Positions 1-8,320 of a stretch of 64,000 nt of DNA are shown piece after piece. Position 1 is the stretch's first letter. Every line of letters begins with the position of its first letter. The DNA comes from JANMZO01 sp031383405. GTDB taxonomy: Bacteria > Actinomycetota > Acidimicrobiia > Acidimicrobiales > JANYDT01. The position numbers and the translations under genes were made by a program. The stretch covers positions 1 to 64,000 of the forward strand of contig JANMZO010000301.1 of the NCBI GenBank assembly GCA_031383405.1. The letters run 5' to 3'. Under the pieces are notes generated by a model. The model ran no database searches and was not told the DNA's origin. It was given only the letters and a program-made list of their open reading frames with translations.

Positions 1-1262
1 GGCTCGTTGCAACGCCAGCAGTGCGGGTAGGAGTGGTCGTAGGAGTCGTGGCGCACGAGTCGGCCCATGGCTCGCAGGTCCTTGATGATGTGCGGGTTGG
101 CCGACAGCACCTGCTGGTCGACGTAGGTCGGGACTTCGGAGGTGAATCGACCGCGTTCATCCACCGGGTTCACCGCTTCGATACCCAGCGCGTCGGTGAC
201 GAGTTTGTCTTCTTCACCGAATGCCGGGGCGATGTGAACGATACCGGTGCCATCTTCGGTGGTCACGTAGTCGGCGGTCGCGACCTGGAACGCGTTGGTA
301 TGTGTACTGAAGAAGTCGAACAGCGGCTTGTAGCGTAGACCGGCCAACGCCGAGCCTTTAAGCGCACCTACGACCTTGGCATTGGCGAGTTCCTTCGCGT
401 AGGACGCAACCCGTGACTCAGCGAGGATGTACGTCTTGCCATCCGTCGAATCGTGCATCTTCACGTAGTCGATGTCGGGCCCGACCGCGCAGGCCAGGTT
501 GGACGGAAGCGTCCAGGGGGTCGTGGTCCAGGCCAGGAGTACTTCTCCTGTCTCGACTCCGTTCGCGTCGACCAGCGGGAACGTGACCGTGACGGCCGGG
601 TCCTGGCGCTGCTTGTACGCGTCATCCATGCGAAGCTCGGTGTTCGACAGCGGTGTCTCACATCGCCAGCAGTACGGCATGACCCGGTAGCCCTCGTAGA
701 TGAGGCCCTTGTCCCACAGCGTCTTGAACGCCCACATGACCGACTCCATGTAGGGCAGATCGAGTGTCTTGTAATCATTCTCGAAGTCGACCCACCGGGC
801 GGCCCGGTTGATGTAGGACTCCCACTCTTGCGTGTAGCGCAGCACACTCGTGCGGCACGCGTCGTTAAATTTGTCGATGCCGAATTCCTTGATCTCAGCG
901 TGGCCGGACACGCCAAGTTCACGCTCCGCCTGCACTTCGGCCGGCATACCGTGGGTGTCCCAGCCGAACCGGCGCTCGACCCGTTTGCCGCGCATGGTTT
1001 GGTAACGGGGGATCGCATCCTTCACATAGCTGGTGAGCAGATGGCCATAGTGGGGGAGGCCGTTGGCGAAGGGAGGGCCATCGTAGAACACGTATTCGTT
1101 GGTGCCGTTGACACCGGCCTCGCGGCTGGCGACCGAGGTCTCGAACGTGTGCTCACGGTTCCATTGGGCAATGACCTGTTCTTCCAGCTTGGGAAACGAC
1201 GGCGACCCCGGCACCGGGGGATACGGGGTGGATGTCGGTTTGGTGGGTTTGCTGTCGGTCAT
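1..1262 (-). CDS. ileS: Isoleucyl-tRNA synthetase, N-terminal part (runs off the window)
   Basis: Translating the minus strand from the ATG at 1262 gives an open frame of about 420 codons with no stop before the window edge. It reads MTDSKPTKPTSTPYPPVPG and continues into class I aminoacyl-tRNA synthetase sequence. The ATP-binding HIGH-type motif appears as PHYGHLL near residue 80, followed by RFGWDTHGMPAE, the editing-domain stretch LLAWTTTPWTLPSN, and GTGIVHIAPAFGEED. These are characteristic of IleRS. The enzyme charges tRNA-Ile with isoleucine and hydrolyses misacylated Val. A Shine-Dalgarno sequence GAGGA (1272-1268) lies 5 nt before the ATG. Upstream is a T-box leader, which independently supports the amino-acid specificity. 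The C-terminal half, including the KMSKS loop, lies outside the window. Confidence 0.96.
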   Translation of the reverse strand, partial: MTDSKPTKPTSTPYPPVPGSPSFPKLEEQVIAQWNREHTFETSVASREAGVNGTNEYVFYDGPPFANGLPHYGHLLTSYVKDAIPRYQTMRGKRVERRFGWDTHGMPAEVQAERELGVSGHAEIKEFGIDKFNDACRTSVLRYTQEWESYINRAARWVDFENDYKTLDLPYMESVMWAFKTLWDKGLIYEGYRVMPYCWRCETPLSNTELRMDDAYKQRQDPAVTVTFPLVDANGVETGEVLLAWTTTPWTLPSNLACAVGPDIDYVKMHDSTDGKTYILAESRVASYAKELANAKVVGALKGSALAGLRYKPLFDFFSTHTNAFQVATADYVTTEDGTGIVHIAPAFGEEDKLVTDALGIEAVNPVDERGRFTSEVPTYVDQQVLSANPHIIKDLRAMGRLVRHDSYDHSYPHCWRCNE

Positions 1263-1485
1263 TTGGGTCCTCGTGCGTGTCGGAAGTTCACTGCACAGGG
1301 ACGACCACCGTTTCCGGTGTCCGCGGTACCACCCCGCATTGTTCCCGGCTCGTCACCGGGAACCGCTCTTGCTACGGCGATAACGGGCCTGCCCCGTCCC
1401 GGTCTAGTGAGGATTGCGAGCAACGTCATTAGACGCCGCACGGTCACCCGTTCTTCGGGAAGCTCCGGGGTGATGGCCCCTTCAC
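1263..1485 (-). promoter_or_regulatory. T-box riboswitch (isoleucine), ultrashort Stem I type, upstream of ileS
   Basis: On the minus strand, 1335-1322 reads GGGGTGGTACCGCG, a full T-box bulge sequence that binds the uncharged tRNA acceptor end. It is followed by the typical CGTCCCTGTG segment. About 140 nt upstream, GGGG (1480-1477) and CCCC (1470-1467) form a 4-bp stem whose 6-nt loop CCATCA presents the Ile codon ATC at 1474-1472. This is the ultrashort Stem I layout known from actinobacterial ileS leaders, where tRNA-Ile controls translation initiation rather than termination. GTCC in the segment after the T-box can pair with GGAC of the ileS Shine-Dalgarno, a plausible sequestrator. The boundaries are approximate. 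Confidence 0.88.
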
Positions 1486-1560
1486 CGCTTTGCCCATAGG
1501 TTAGCGGCCCGGCGCGGGCTTTCCGATCGATTTCGTGGGAGGCGTCAGTCTTGTCTGTCG

Positions 1561-2490
1561 GTGAGCGAGACTGGGTGGGTGACACGCTTGGCGATAGTTG
1601 GTCCAACGGCTACGGGGAAGACTGCGCTTGCGCTCAATGTGGCCCGGGTCCTCGGCTCGCGGGGAGTGCACGCCGAGATCGTTTCGGCCGACTCGATGAG
1701 TGTCTATCGGGGCATGGATACCGGTACGGCGAAGCCATCGGCCGCCGAGTTGGCCGAAGTGCCACACCATTTGGTGAGCGTGGTTGATCCGACCGTTGAG
1801 TATTCCGTCGCCGACTACCAACGGTCAGCGCTCGCTGCGCTGTCTGAGATCGAGGCGCGTGGCAGTTTGGCCATTCTTGTTGGTGGCACCGGTCTCTATG
1901 TCGATGCCGTGATGGACGAGCTCACCCTGCCCGGTCAATTCCCGGAGGTGAAGGCGGAGTTGGAAGCCGAACCCGACCTCGCAATTCTCTACGCGCGCTT
2001 AACATTGCTCGACCCGCTTGCCGCCACTCGAATGGAGCCGACCAACCGACGGCGAATAGTTCGCGCGCTTGAGGTTTGCGTCGGAAGCGGTCGCCCATTC
2101 TCATCGTTTGGTCCGGGGTTGCGGGAATCGCAGGTGGCCAACCGATGGACCATCTTCGGCCTGCTGTGGCCCCGCGCGGATCTGGCATTCCGAATCACGC
2201 AACGCTACGAAATGCAGATGAGCGCCGGCTTCGTCGAGGAGGCCTCGGCGCTGCTCGAACAGTACGGCGACTCTGTCTCTCGCACAGCCCGGCAGGCGCT
2301 CGGCTACCGCGAGCTGTGGAACCACCTCGCCACTCCCAACTCCTATCCACTCGAAACGGCGCTGGCCGACGCCGTTCGTCGTACCCGCCAATTCTCGGTC
2401 CGCCAGGAACGCTGGTTCCGTCGCGACCAGCGAATTCGCTGGCTCGACGCGTCAGTCAACAACACCGCCGAAGTCGCTGGCTCGGTTTGA
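1561..2490 (+). CDS. miaA: tRNA dimethylallyltransferase
   Basis: The enzyme transfers a dimethylallyl group to N6 of A37 in tRNAs that read UNN codons. The 309-residue product has the P-loop GPTATGKT near residue 14, the SADSMSVYRGMDTGTAKP motif (most homologues have SMQVY, here Ser replaces Gln), the LVGGTGLYVDAVMD motif near residue 106, and RRRIVRALEV. Length and motif order are normal for MiaA. The start is uncertain: GTG at 1561 gives MSETGWVTRLAIVG, while a GTG at 1579 would begin just before the first beta strand. Neither has a clear Shine-Dalgarno. In many actinobacteria miaA is followed directly by dapF and hflX. Here about 4.9 kb with five unrelated genes separates them. Confidence 0.95.
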   Translation: MSETGWVTRLAIVGPTATGKTALALNVARVLGSRGVHAEIVSADSMSVYRGMDTGTAKPSAAELAEVPHHLVSVVDPTVEYSVADYQRSALAALSEIEARGSLAILVGGTGLYVDAVMDELTLPGQFPEVKAELEAEPDLAILYARLTLLDPLAATRMEPTNRRRIVRALEVCVGSGRPFSSFGPGLRESQVANRWTIFGLLWPRADLAFRITQRYEMQMSAGFVEEASALLEQYGDSVSRTARQALGYRELWNHLATPNSYPLETALADAVRRTRQFSVRQERWFRRDQRIRWLDASVNNTAEVAGSV

Positions 2491-2502
2491 TTCGTCCGGT
2501 TC

Positions 2503-2544
2503 ATGTCCACGATTTGCACAACATAGATGTCAAAGTGTGGACAT
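2503..2544. repeat. Inverted repeat ATGTCCAC / GTGGACAT between miaA and the GNAT gene
   Basis: Arms at 2503-2510 and 2537-2544 are perfect 8-bp complements separated by 26 nt. The element lies just after the miaA stop and ends 30 bp before the next start. It could be a terminator stem without a T-run, or an operator. Each arm also resembles part of an actinobacterial DnaA box. Nothing in the sequence decides between these options. Confidence 0.35.
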
Positions 2545-2574
2545 AAACCTGGATGGTCAGGAAAGAATGGTCGG

Positions 2575-3171
2575 ATGCCTGACGACGTGAAACCCCGGCC
2601 TGACCGGATCCCGGACACCTACCTCGTAACCACCGCCCACGACGGCACCGCCGTAACCGTGCGGCAATGGCGCCCGAGCGACCTGGCGTCGTACCACGAA
2701 GCGATGCACGCGAGTTATGAGCATCTGACGCCGTGGATGCCCTGGGCCGCAGCAGAGCCGCAGGATATCGAAGCCCATGGGGAAATCCTCACCCGATTTT
2801 CCTCGACATGGGACTTCGATGACTTTCCCTACGGCATCTTCCTCGATGACGTTGCGGTCGGCGGTTCCGGGTTACACAACCGGGTTGGGGCCCACGGTTG
2901 GGAGATCGGCTATTGGGTCCATCCCGGGTTCGAAGGTCGAGGGATCATCTCGGCAACGGTACGCGCGCTTACCGATGAGGCCTTCGTCGACCCCACTATT
3001 CAATGCGTCGAAATTCGGTGTGATGCAACGAATGTGCGCAGTGCCAATGTACCTAGGCGCCTCGGCTTCGCACTCGTCGCCGGGGAAAGTCGTACTCCCG
3101 TTGCTCCCGCCGAAACCGACATCACCCATGTGTACCGGGTCGACCGGCCGGCCTGGTTGGCGCACCCGTAG
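2575..3171 (+). CDS. GNAT family N-acetyltransferase (RimJ/RimL type)
   Basis: The 198-residue product resembles RimJ/RimL acetyltransferases, which move an acetyl group from acetyl-CoA to an amine, often a protein N-terminus. Visible are a beta-rich start (VTVRQWRPSDLASYHEAMH), the conserved YGIFLDDVAVGGSGLHN strand-turn, EIGYWVHPGFEGRGIISATVRALTDEAF as the acetyl-CoA binding loop (the R/Q-x-x-G-x-G/A position reads EGRGII), and the terminal RCDATNVRSANVPRRLGF motif. I chose ATG 2575 because AGGAAAG at 2559-2565 is a good Shine-Dalgarno about 10 nt upstream. The open frame extends further to 2527 without such a signal. The substrate cannot be inferred. Confidence 0.85.
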   Translation: MPDDVKPRPDRIPDTYLVTTAHDGTAVTVRQWRPSDLASYHEAMHASYEHLTPWMPWAAAEPQDIEAHGEILTRFSSTWDFDDFPYGIFLDDVAVGGSGLHNRVGAHGWEIGYWVHPGFEGRGIISATVRALTDEAFVDPTIQCVEIRCDATNVRSANVPRRLGFALVAGESRTPVAPAETDITHVYRVDRPAWLAHP

Positions 3172-3183
3172 CCGACCCCTGGC

Positions 3184-4278
3184 TCAGGCTTTCACCATTG
3201 AGTAAGCCGGGTCGGGTGTGAGGGTCCGGATGCGGGGCATCACGGCGGATGCGAAGAGTCGCATGTTGCGCTCGGCTTCGTCGTAGGGCATGCCCGCATA
3301 GCGGCACACGGAGATGAAACCTTCGGCGCCGGTCATGCGGACGATCTCGGTGATCTGGTCGACGCACTGATCGGGGGTTCCGCAGATCTGGAGGTCGGCG
3401 AAGAAGTCGCTCTGCATCTTGGTGCCGTGCGCTTCGATGTTCTTCGCAATCTTGCCGTAGAACTCGTAGCCGGGAGTCTTCTCCAGGTGCCCGGCCGTGA
3501 ACTCGTAGTGCTCGGCGACGGTGTCGTAGTAGCCCCCGAGATACTTGCGACCAACCTCGCGGGCCCGGTCGGCATCCGGATCGACAAACGTCCATCCGGC
3601 AACGATCGGATTCGGCGCTTCTTCGCCGTTCATCTCCCGGTACAGCTCACGGTAACCGTTGAGCTCTTCGACGAGTGCCGGCCACGGTTTCTGCGGAACA
3701 ATGAGAATGCCGATGCCAAGCCGGGCCATTATCGGCCAGCTCTCCGGGGAAACCGACGACGCGAACGTGCGGCCCTTGAAACTGCGCAGGGGCGATGGGC
3801 GCAGGGTCCGGGCGGGTTGCTTGATGAACTCACCGTCGTATTCGGCGATGCCGGTTTCGAGTGCGTTGATCAGCATCTCAGCCGACTCGGTGAAGCGACC
3901 GCGGGACTCGCTCATCGGTACGCGGAACCCGTCGAACTCCACGCGCCCAAGACCCCGGCCGAGCCCGAGGATCAGACGCCCCTGAGACACATGGTCGACC
4001 ATGACGGCCTGTTCCGCGACCCGGATCGGATCATGCCATGGCAGCACCACGACCATGCTCCCGAGCTGCACGTGCTGCGTTGTGCCCGCAAGGTACGAAA
4101 GGAACGTGAGCGGGTCGGGGCACATGGTGTAGCTGGTGAAGTGGTGCTCAACCGACCAGATCGAGTCGAACCCCAGGGGCTCAGCCAGAGACGCGAGTTG
4201 GAGGTCACCCCGCCAGATGTCGGGGTCGTCCGCCGTGTCAGGTGACCCTTGGAAAATTGCGGAGTATCCAACGTGCAT
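3184..4278 (-). CDS. LLM-class flavin-dependent oxidoreductase (luciferase-like monooxygenase)
   Basis: The 364-residue product has the bacterial luciferase-like TIM-barrel pattern: GFDSIWSVEHHFTSYTMCPDPLTFLSYLAGTT near the N-terminus, VQLGSMVVVLPWHDPIRVAEQAVMVDHVSQGRLILGLGRGLGRVEFDGFRV, and a C-terminal ICGTPDQCVDQI segment that closes the barrel. Such enzymes use FMNH2 or F420H2. F420 use is plausible because cofD and cofE are encoded in this window, but the cofactor cannot be read from the sequence. The gene lies 159 bp downstream of the P450 gene on the same strand, so the two oxygenases may act on related lipophilic substrates. A perfect palindrome sits between them. Confidence 0.88.
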   Translation of the reverse strand: MHVGYSAIFQGSPDTADDPDIWRGDLQLASLAEPLGFDSIWSVEHHFTSYTMCPDPLTFLSYLAGTTQHVQLGSMVVVLPWHDPIRVAEQAVMVDHVSQGRLILGLGRGLGRVEFDGFRVPMSESRGRFTESAEMLINALETGIAEYDGEFIKQPARTLRPSPLRSFKGRTFASSVSPESWPIMARLGIGILIVPQKPWPALVEELNGYRELYREMNGEEAPNPIVAGWTFVDPDADRAREVGRKYLGGYYDTVAEHYEFTAGHLEKTPGYEFYGKIAKNIEAHGTKMQSDFFADLQICGTPDQCVDQITEIVRMTGAEGFISVCRYAGMPYDEAERNMRLFASAVMPRIRTLTPDPAYSMVKA

Positions 4279-4363
4279 GAGCTGCTCCCGTTCGTGGACC
4301 CATATCTCAGATGAAGTGGCCTCAGCGTAGAACCCGGGCCGTTAACCCGCCAACCGCGCAGGA

Positions 4364-4408
4364 TTTGGGGATGGTTGTTGCGTCTGCGGCGCAACAACCA
4401 TCCCCAAA
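4364..4408. repeat. Dispersed palindrome, copy 1 (19-bp perfect arms)
   Basis: Arms 4364-4382 (TTTGGGGATGGTTGTTGCG) and 4390-4408 are exact reverse complements around a 7-nt loop. The core GGGGATGGTT...AACCATCCCC recurs at 17859-17899 and 38262-38302. All three copies sit outside confident genes on stretches transcribed leftward. No T-run follows, so it does not look like a classical intrinsic terminator. It fits a REP-like extragenic palindrome family. Confidence 0.8.
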
Positions 4409-4437
4409 GGGATCGTCCATTCCGGTGTGGAGGACCG

Positions 4438-5649
4438 TCAGTCCCAGCGGATGGGGAGTGACGAATAGCCCTGGATGATCGAGCCCGGAGGGTTCATGAT
4501 CGCCGGCCCATCGAGGCGAAGGTTTGGTAAGCGCGCAGATAGTTCAGCGATGGCCTCGGTCAGCTCGAGTCGGGCCAGATTGGCACCCAGGCAGTAGTGG
4601 ATGCCGCCGCCGAACGTGAGCAGGTGCCAGCCTTCCGGGACGGTTCGCTCGATGTCCAGGCGATCGGCTCCGGGGAGCGCAGCGGTGTCGTGGTTGGCCG
4701 ACATCGACATCAGCACGACGACCGTGCCGGCGGGAACGAGAAGACCGCCGATCTCCAGATCCTCGATTGCGAAGCGGGGGATGGCCTCCGTCGCCGGCTG
4801 CCAGCGGATGGACTCCTCCATGGCGGCGGTAACGAGGTCGGGCCGGGAGCGGAGCAATGCCCACTGTTCCGGGTGTTCGGCGAACGCGTAGATCGTGTTA
4901 CTGAGTTGATTTCGTGTGGTGTCGGTGCCGGCGACGATCATCATTGCCACCACAGACAACAGTTCAGACGGCGAGAGCTTGTCGCCTGCTTCCTCCGCGG
5001 CGATCAGGTTGGACAGCAGGTCGTCGCGCGGGTCGATGCGTCGGTCGGCGACCAGCCCGGTAATGAACTCGTCGAGTTCCTTTTGAGCCTGGTCGATTTC
5101 TTCTATGAACATACCGGCATCGAGTCGAAGCGAAAGCAGCACAGAAGTGGCCCACCTGCTCATGTCCGGCCAGCGGTCTGCTTCGATACCGATAAGTGCA
5201 CATATGACTGGAATCGGGAAAGGGTCGCAGAGCGCCGCCACGGCATCGCAGGCCCTGTCGTCGATCACCGCATCGACAAGCGTGGCGATGGTTGCCCTCG
5301 TGAACGGGCGAAGGGCTTCGACTGACCGTGGGGTGAACGCCTTCGATACGAGCCGACGGAGGCGTAGGTGATCGTCGCCTTCCATGAACAGAAGGATTTC
5401 CTCCATCCGCTTCCAGGTCCGAGAGCCTTCGGGAATCCCGGAGAGTCGGGCCAGGTCCATCCCCGGACCTCGAAGTCGCCTGTCACGGAGTAGCTCGGTC
5501 ACGTCGGAGTGGTGAAGCACCATTGGACCGAACATGCCCTTCGCCAACGGGGCTTTGCGGGCTTCGCTGAGGAGGGCCCTCGCGTCTGCGGCGTTGTCGG
5601 TCATCCCCGGGTACAGGGTTGGCAGATCCGCATCGGCATACGTGGCCAT
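4438..5649 (-). CDS. Cytochrome P450
   Basis: A 403-residue soluble bacterial P450, which inserts one oxygen atom from O2 into an organic substrate using electrons from a ferredoxin system. Diagnostic motifs are the I-helix oxygen-binding AGTDTTRN (240-247), the K-helix E-x-x-R (E279-R282), and the heme loop FGGGIHYCLGANLAR with heme-ligating Cys353. GDDHLRLRRLVSKAFTPR near residue 92 is the usual C-helix stretch. Length is normal for the family. No ferredoxin gene is adjacent, so the redox partner is elsewhere. The start MATYADADLPTLYPG has GGAGCAA upstream. The substrate is unknown; similar enzymes act on steroids, fatty acids or terpenoids. Confidence 0.94.
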   Translation of the reverse strand: MATYADADLPTLYPGMTDNAADARALLSEARKAPLAKGMFGPMVLHHSDVTELLRDRRLRGPGMDLARLSGIPEGSRTWKRMEEILLFMEGDDHLRLRRLVSKAFTPRSVEALRPFTRATIATLVDAVIDDRACDAVAALCDPFPIPVICALIGIEADRWPDMSRWATSVLLSLRLDAGMFIEEIDQAQKELDEFITGLVADRRIDPRDDLLSNLIAAEEAGDKLSPSELLSVVAMMIVAGTDTTRNQLSNTIYAFAEHPEQWALLRSRPDLVTAAMEESIRWQPATEAIPRFAIEDLEIGGLLVPAGTVVVLMSMSANHDTAALPGADRLDIERTVPEGWHLLTFGGGIHYCLGANLARLELTEAIAELSARLPNLRLDGPAIMNPPGSIIQGYSSLPIRWD

Positions 5650-5772
5650 GGTTGCTCCTTGTCTGGTTCATCTGTTAGGTCATTCAAGTCTAGCGACGGC
5701 TTCATCTTCGGATCCCCAGATGCGAGTGGACGGTCATGGCGGCGCGGACCTGAGCGTTGACTTCGATGCCGG

Positions 5773-5910
5773 TCAGCGGTCGAGAGCGCACCAGGTGCCG
5801 TCGTCGCGACATGTTTCGCCTTCGAGTTCCAAGGTGGCATCCAGGTTGGCGGCCGCTGCACCGAGCGCCACGGCGATCACGATTGGGCCGTTGACCTTGG
5901 TCGGGCTCAT
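5773..5910 (-). CDS. Small hypothetical protein (45 residues)
   Basis: A short frame between the P450 gene and the exporter, starting at ATG 5910. It encodes MSPTKVNGPIVIAVALGAAA followed by NLDATLELEGETCRDDGTWC and ALDR. The first half is hydrophobic, resembling a short membrane or signal segment. The second half is acidic with two Cys residues five apart. A GGAAG lies about 12 nt upstream of the ATG. No family is recognised. The intergenic stretch otherwise has no gene, and the codons look GC-rich at third positions. It could still be a chance frame. Confidence 0.45.
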   Translation of the reverse strand: MSPTKVNGPIVIAVALGAAAANLDATLELEGETCRDDGTWCALDR

Positions 5911-6007
5911 TCCCAGCTTCTTCCGTGACGACCCACAGTCTGTCGCAGTTCCTTTAGGTCACCCTGGAATGCCATGTTCGCCAGGTCGACCCCCTGCCGC
6001 AAACTCT

Positions 6008-7294
6008 TTACTGAGCCGCCGAACCATGGCGAGTGGCTTCCGCCGACGCACGGCCCGTGTGTGAACTGTCCTTCGCGTCGAACTGCCAGAAGGCGGGCAG
6101 AAGTTTGGCCAACCCGACAATCGACAGCACGCAGGCAATGCCACCAATAAGAATCGAGGTGTCGACGCTCGTGAGGGCGGCCACCCCACCGGCCTCGAAG
6201 TCTCCGACATACGGACCGGTTATCCAAACGGCCATGCCGACCCCCTGCATCCGCCCCTGGAGATGATCAGGTGTAGCCAATTGGAGCATCGCCATACGGG
6301 AGACACCGCTCACCGCATCGGCAGCGCCCGAGACGGCAAGGAAGAACAGGCTGAGGGCGATGCTGTGAACCAGGCCGAGGCCGGTGATTGCGAAGCCCCA
6401 GACGACCACGCTCAGCACCACCACCCTCCCGTGGCGGTGCACGCTGCGGGTCCAGCCCGAGAACACCGTCGCCAGCATCGCCCCGAATGGGAGGGCCGCG
6501 TAGAGAAGGCCGACGAGTTTCGGGTGGCCGTGGAAGCGCTGGTCGGCCATCGCAGGAAAAAGCGCCGTCGGCATACCGAAGACCATCGCAATCAGGTCGC
6601 CGGCGAAGCTGCCCTGCACGGCGTGACGGCCTTTGAGCGACCGGAAGCCTTCAAGGACCAGCCGGGGGTGAAAGCGTTCGTGGGGATTACCCACCGGGAT
6701 CCTGCCCATCCCGAGCACGGCAACGAAGCAGGCTCCGTAGCTGAGGGCGTCGATCGCGTACGTCCAGGTCGGTCCGATCGACCGGTAGAGAAGGCCACCG
6801 ATCGCCGGGGCCAGCACGCCGGCTCCCGTGAAGGTCAGCATCTGGAGGGCTTGTGCGGCCGGAATGAGATCGGGGGAAACCAGCGCCGGCACGGCCGAGC
6901 GACTCGCCGGCGACGCGAACGCGCTGTTCGCCCCGGCAACCGCCGCCAAGCCGTACAGCACCCAGAGTCTCGTGCCACCCGAGGCGTTGTACGCGAGCGC
7001 GACCGACAGCGCGGAGCCAATCAACAGGCTGCGCAGAAGCATCATCCGCCGGTCGGCGATATCGGCCACGGCTCCGCCGAAGATGCTGCTGAGGAGCACC
7101 GGAACCAGCGAGATCGCCCCGGTGAGGCCGACCTTCCACGACGAGTGGGTCAGGTCGTAGACCTGGAGTGGAATCGCCACCCGGGTGAGCATGCTGCCCA
7201 CCGCCGAGACGCTGAGTCCGGTCCACAGCAGGCGGAAATCCCTTGAAACCCGAAGGGGCGTCAGGTCGAGCGTGTGCTTGCGGATTGAAGCCAT
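6008..7294 (-). CDS. MFS transporter (EntS-like exporter)
   Basis: The product has about 12 hydrophobic segments in the major-facilitator pattern. After a short cytoplasmic start it reads FRLLWTGLSVSAVGSMLTRV, typical of the EntS/DHA3 exporter group, and the loop between helices 2 and 3 carries GGAVADIADRRMMLLRS, the MFS motif A. The second half repeats the pattern after RFHGHPKLVGLLY. The tail after residue 405 is hydrophilic. I chose ATG 7294 because AAGGTGG lies about 7 nt upstream; a GTG at 7306 inside that purine run is less likely. The gene may export a small hydrophobic compound. Proximity to P450 and monooxygenase genes is suggestive only. Confidence 0.88.
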   Translation of the reverse strand: MASIRKHTLDLTPLRVSRDFRLLWTGLSVSAVGSMLTRVAIPLQVYDLTHSSWKVGLTGAISLVPVLLSSIFGGAVADIADRRMMLLRSLLIGSALSVALAYNASGGTRLWVLYGLAAVAGANSAFASPASRSAVPALVSPDLIPAAQALQMLTFTGAGVLAPAIGGLLYRSIGPTWTYAIDALSYGACFVAVLGMGRIPVGNPHERFHPRLVLEGFRSLKGRHAVQGSFAGDLIAMVFGMPTALFPAMADQRFHGHPKLVGLLYAALPFGAMLATVFSGWTRSVHRHGRVVVLSVVVWGFAITGLGLVHSIALSLFFLAVSGAADAVSGVSRMAMLQLATPDHLQGRMQGVGMAVWITGPYVGDFEAGGVAALTSVDTSILIGGIACVLSIVGLAKLLPAFWQFDAKDSSHTGRASAEATRHGSAAQ

Positions 7295-7429
7295 TCGGGT
7301 CGCCACCTTAGGCGTGCGCGTGGCCGACGCTCGGAGCTATTCCGCGGGACCTTCTCGGTCCGGGGGAAATTCGTCGCATGTTGGGTCGCCGATGCGGCGA
7401 TAATGGAGGCCGAATGAGGAACTTCCGCC

Positions 7430-8320
7430 ATGGCCCACATCACTGTCACTAAGCATCACGGCCTTGGCAACGACTTTCTGGTCCTGCTGTGCCTTAACGC
7501 GACTACGCCGCCACCCTCCCTGGATGCCGGAACGAAGTTGGCCCGGCAGCTCTGTGACCGTCATCGCGGCATCGGAGCCGACGGCCTCCTCATAGCCTCC
7601 CTCCCGAACTCAACGTCCGACGCCGACGTCGTGATGCGCCTGCACAATGCCGACGGGTCCGTTGCCGAAATGAGCGGGAACGGCATTCGCTGCCTCGCCC
7701 AGGCGGTTGTCGACAGTGGGTTTCGTCCGGCCGGAAACCTACGTGTACACACCGGCGCAGGACTACGCGTGGTTGATGTCGTGCCGACCGATGAGCACGG
7801 GCTCGCCATGGTCCGGGTGGATATGGGCGTGGCGAAGATCGACCCGTTCGACGTGCCTCCGGAGGTTTCGAAAATCATAGGCGTGCATAGGGTTGCCACG
7901 GTCGACGTTGGCAACCCACACATCGTTATCGAGCGCGATCCCGATACCGTCGACATGGCGACCCTCGGCCCGGCCGTCGAAGCACACTTCATGTCACGGT
8001 TCGGTGGAATCAACGTCGAAGTGGTGCTTGCCCGCGACAGCGACAACGTCGACATGGTCGTGTGGGAACGTGGCGTCGGTGTCACGCAGGCTTGCGGGAC
8101 GGGAGCCACGGCAACTGCCGTCGCCACCAACCGTTGGGGGCTGACGGGGCAACAGACTGTCGTGCGTCAGCCCGGTGGGTCGGCGACGGTCGAACTCAAC
8201 GGTGAACAGGTCACGCTCGTGGGTCCCTCGCAGTTTGTCGCTTCATGCACGGTGCATATCGACAGCGAACTCGGCAGACAACTCGGCATACAAGAAAAGG
8301 CGGTTGGTGATCAGATATGA
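7430..8320 (+). CDS. dapF: Diaminopimelate epimerase
   Basis: Converts LL-diaminopimelate to meso-diaminopimelate, the last step before its use in peptidoglycan and lysine. The 296-residue product has both catalytic cysteines: Cys88 in EMSGNGIRCLAQ and Cys222 in TQACGTGATATAVA. The GLGNDFLV motif near the N-terminus is also conserved. It overlaps hflX by four bases (ATGA at 8317-8320), so translation is probably coupled. The window also holds dapC and dapE, so most of the succinylase branch of DAP synthesis is present here, though unlinked. Confidence 0.96.
   Translation: MAHITVTKHHGLGNDFLVLLCLNATTPPPSLDAGTKLARQLCDRHRGIGADGLLIASLPNSTSDADVVMRLHNADGSVAEMSGNGIRCLAQAVVDSGFRPAGNLRVHTGAGLRVVDVVPTDEHGLAMVRVDMGVAKIDPFDVPPEVSKIIGVHRVATVDVGNPHIVIERDPDTVDMATLGPAVEAHFMSRFGGINVEVVLARDSDNVDMVVWERGVGVTQACGTGATATAVATNRWGLTGQQTVVRQPGGSATVELNGEQVTLVGPSQFVASCTVHIDSELGRQLGIQEKAVGDQI

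Noticed and set aside
453..1499. Long plus-strand open frame opposite ileS
   Set aside because: It is the complement of ileS codons plus the T-box leader; the translation is Arg/Pro/His-rich with no family resemblance.
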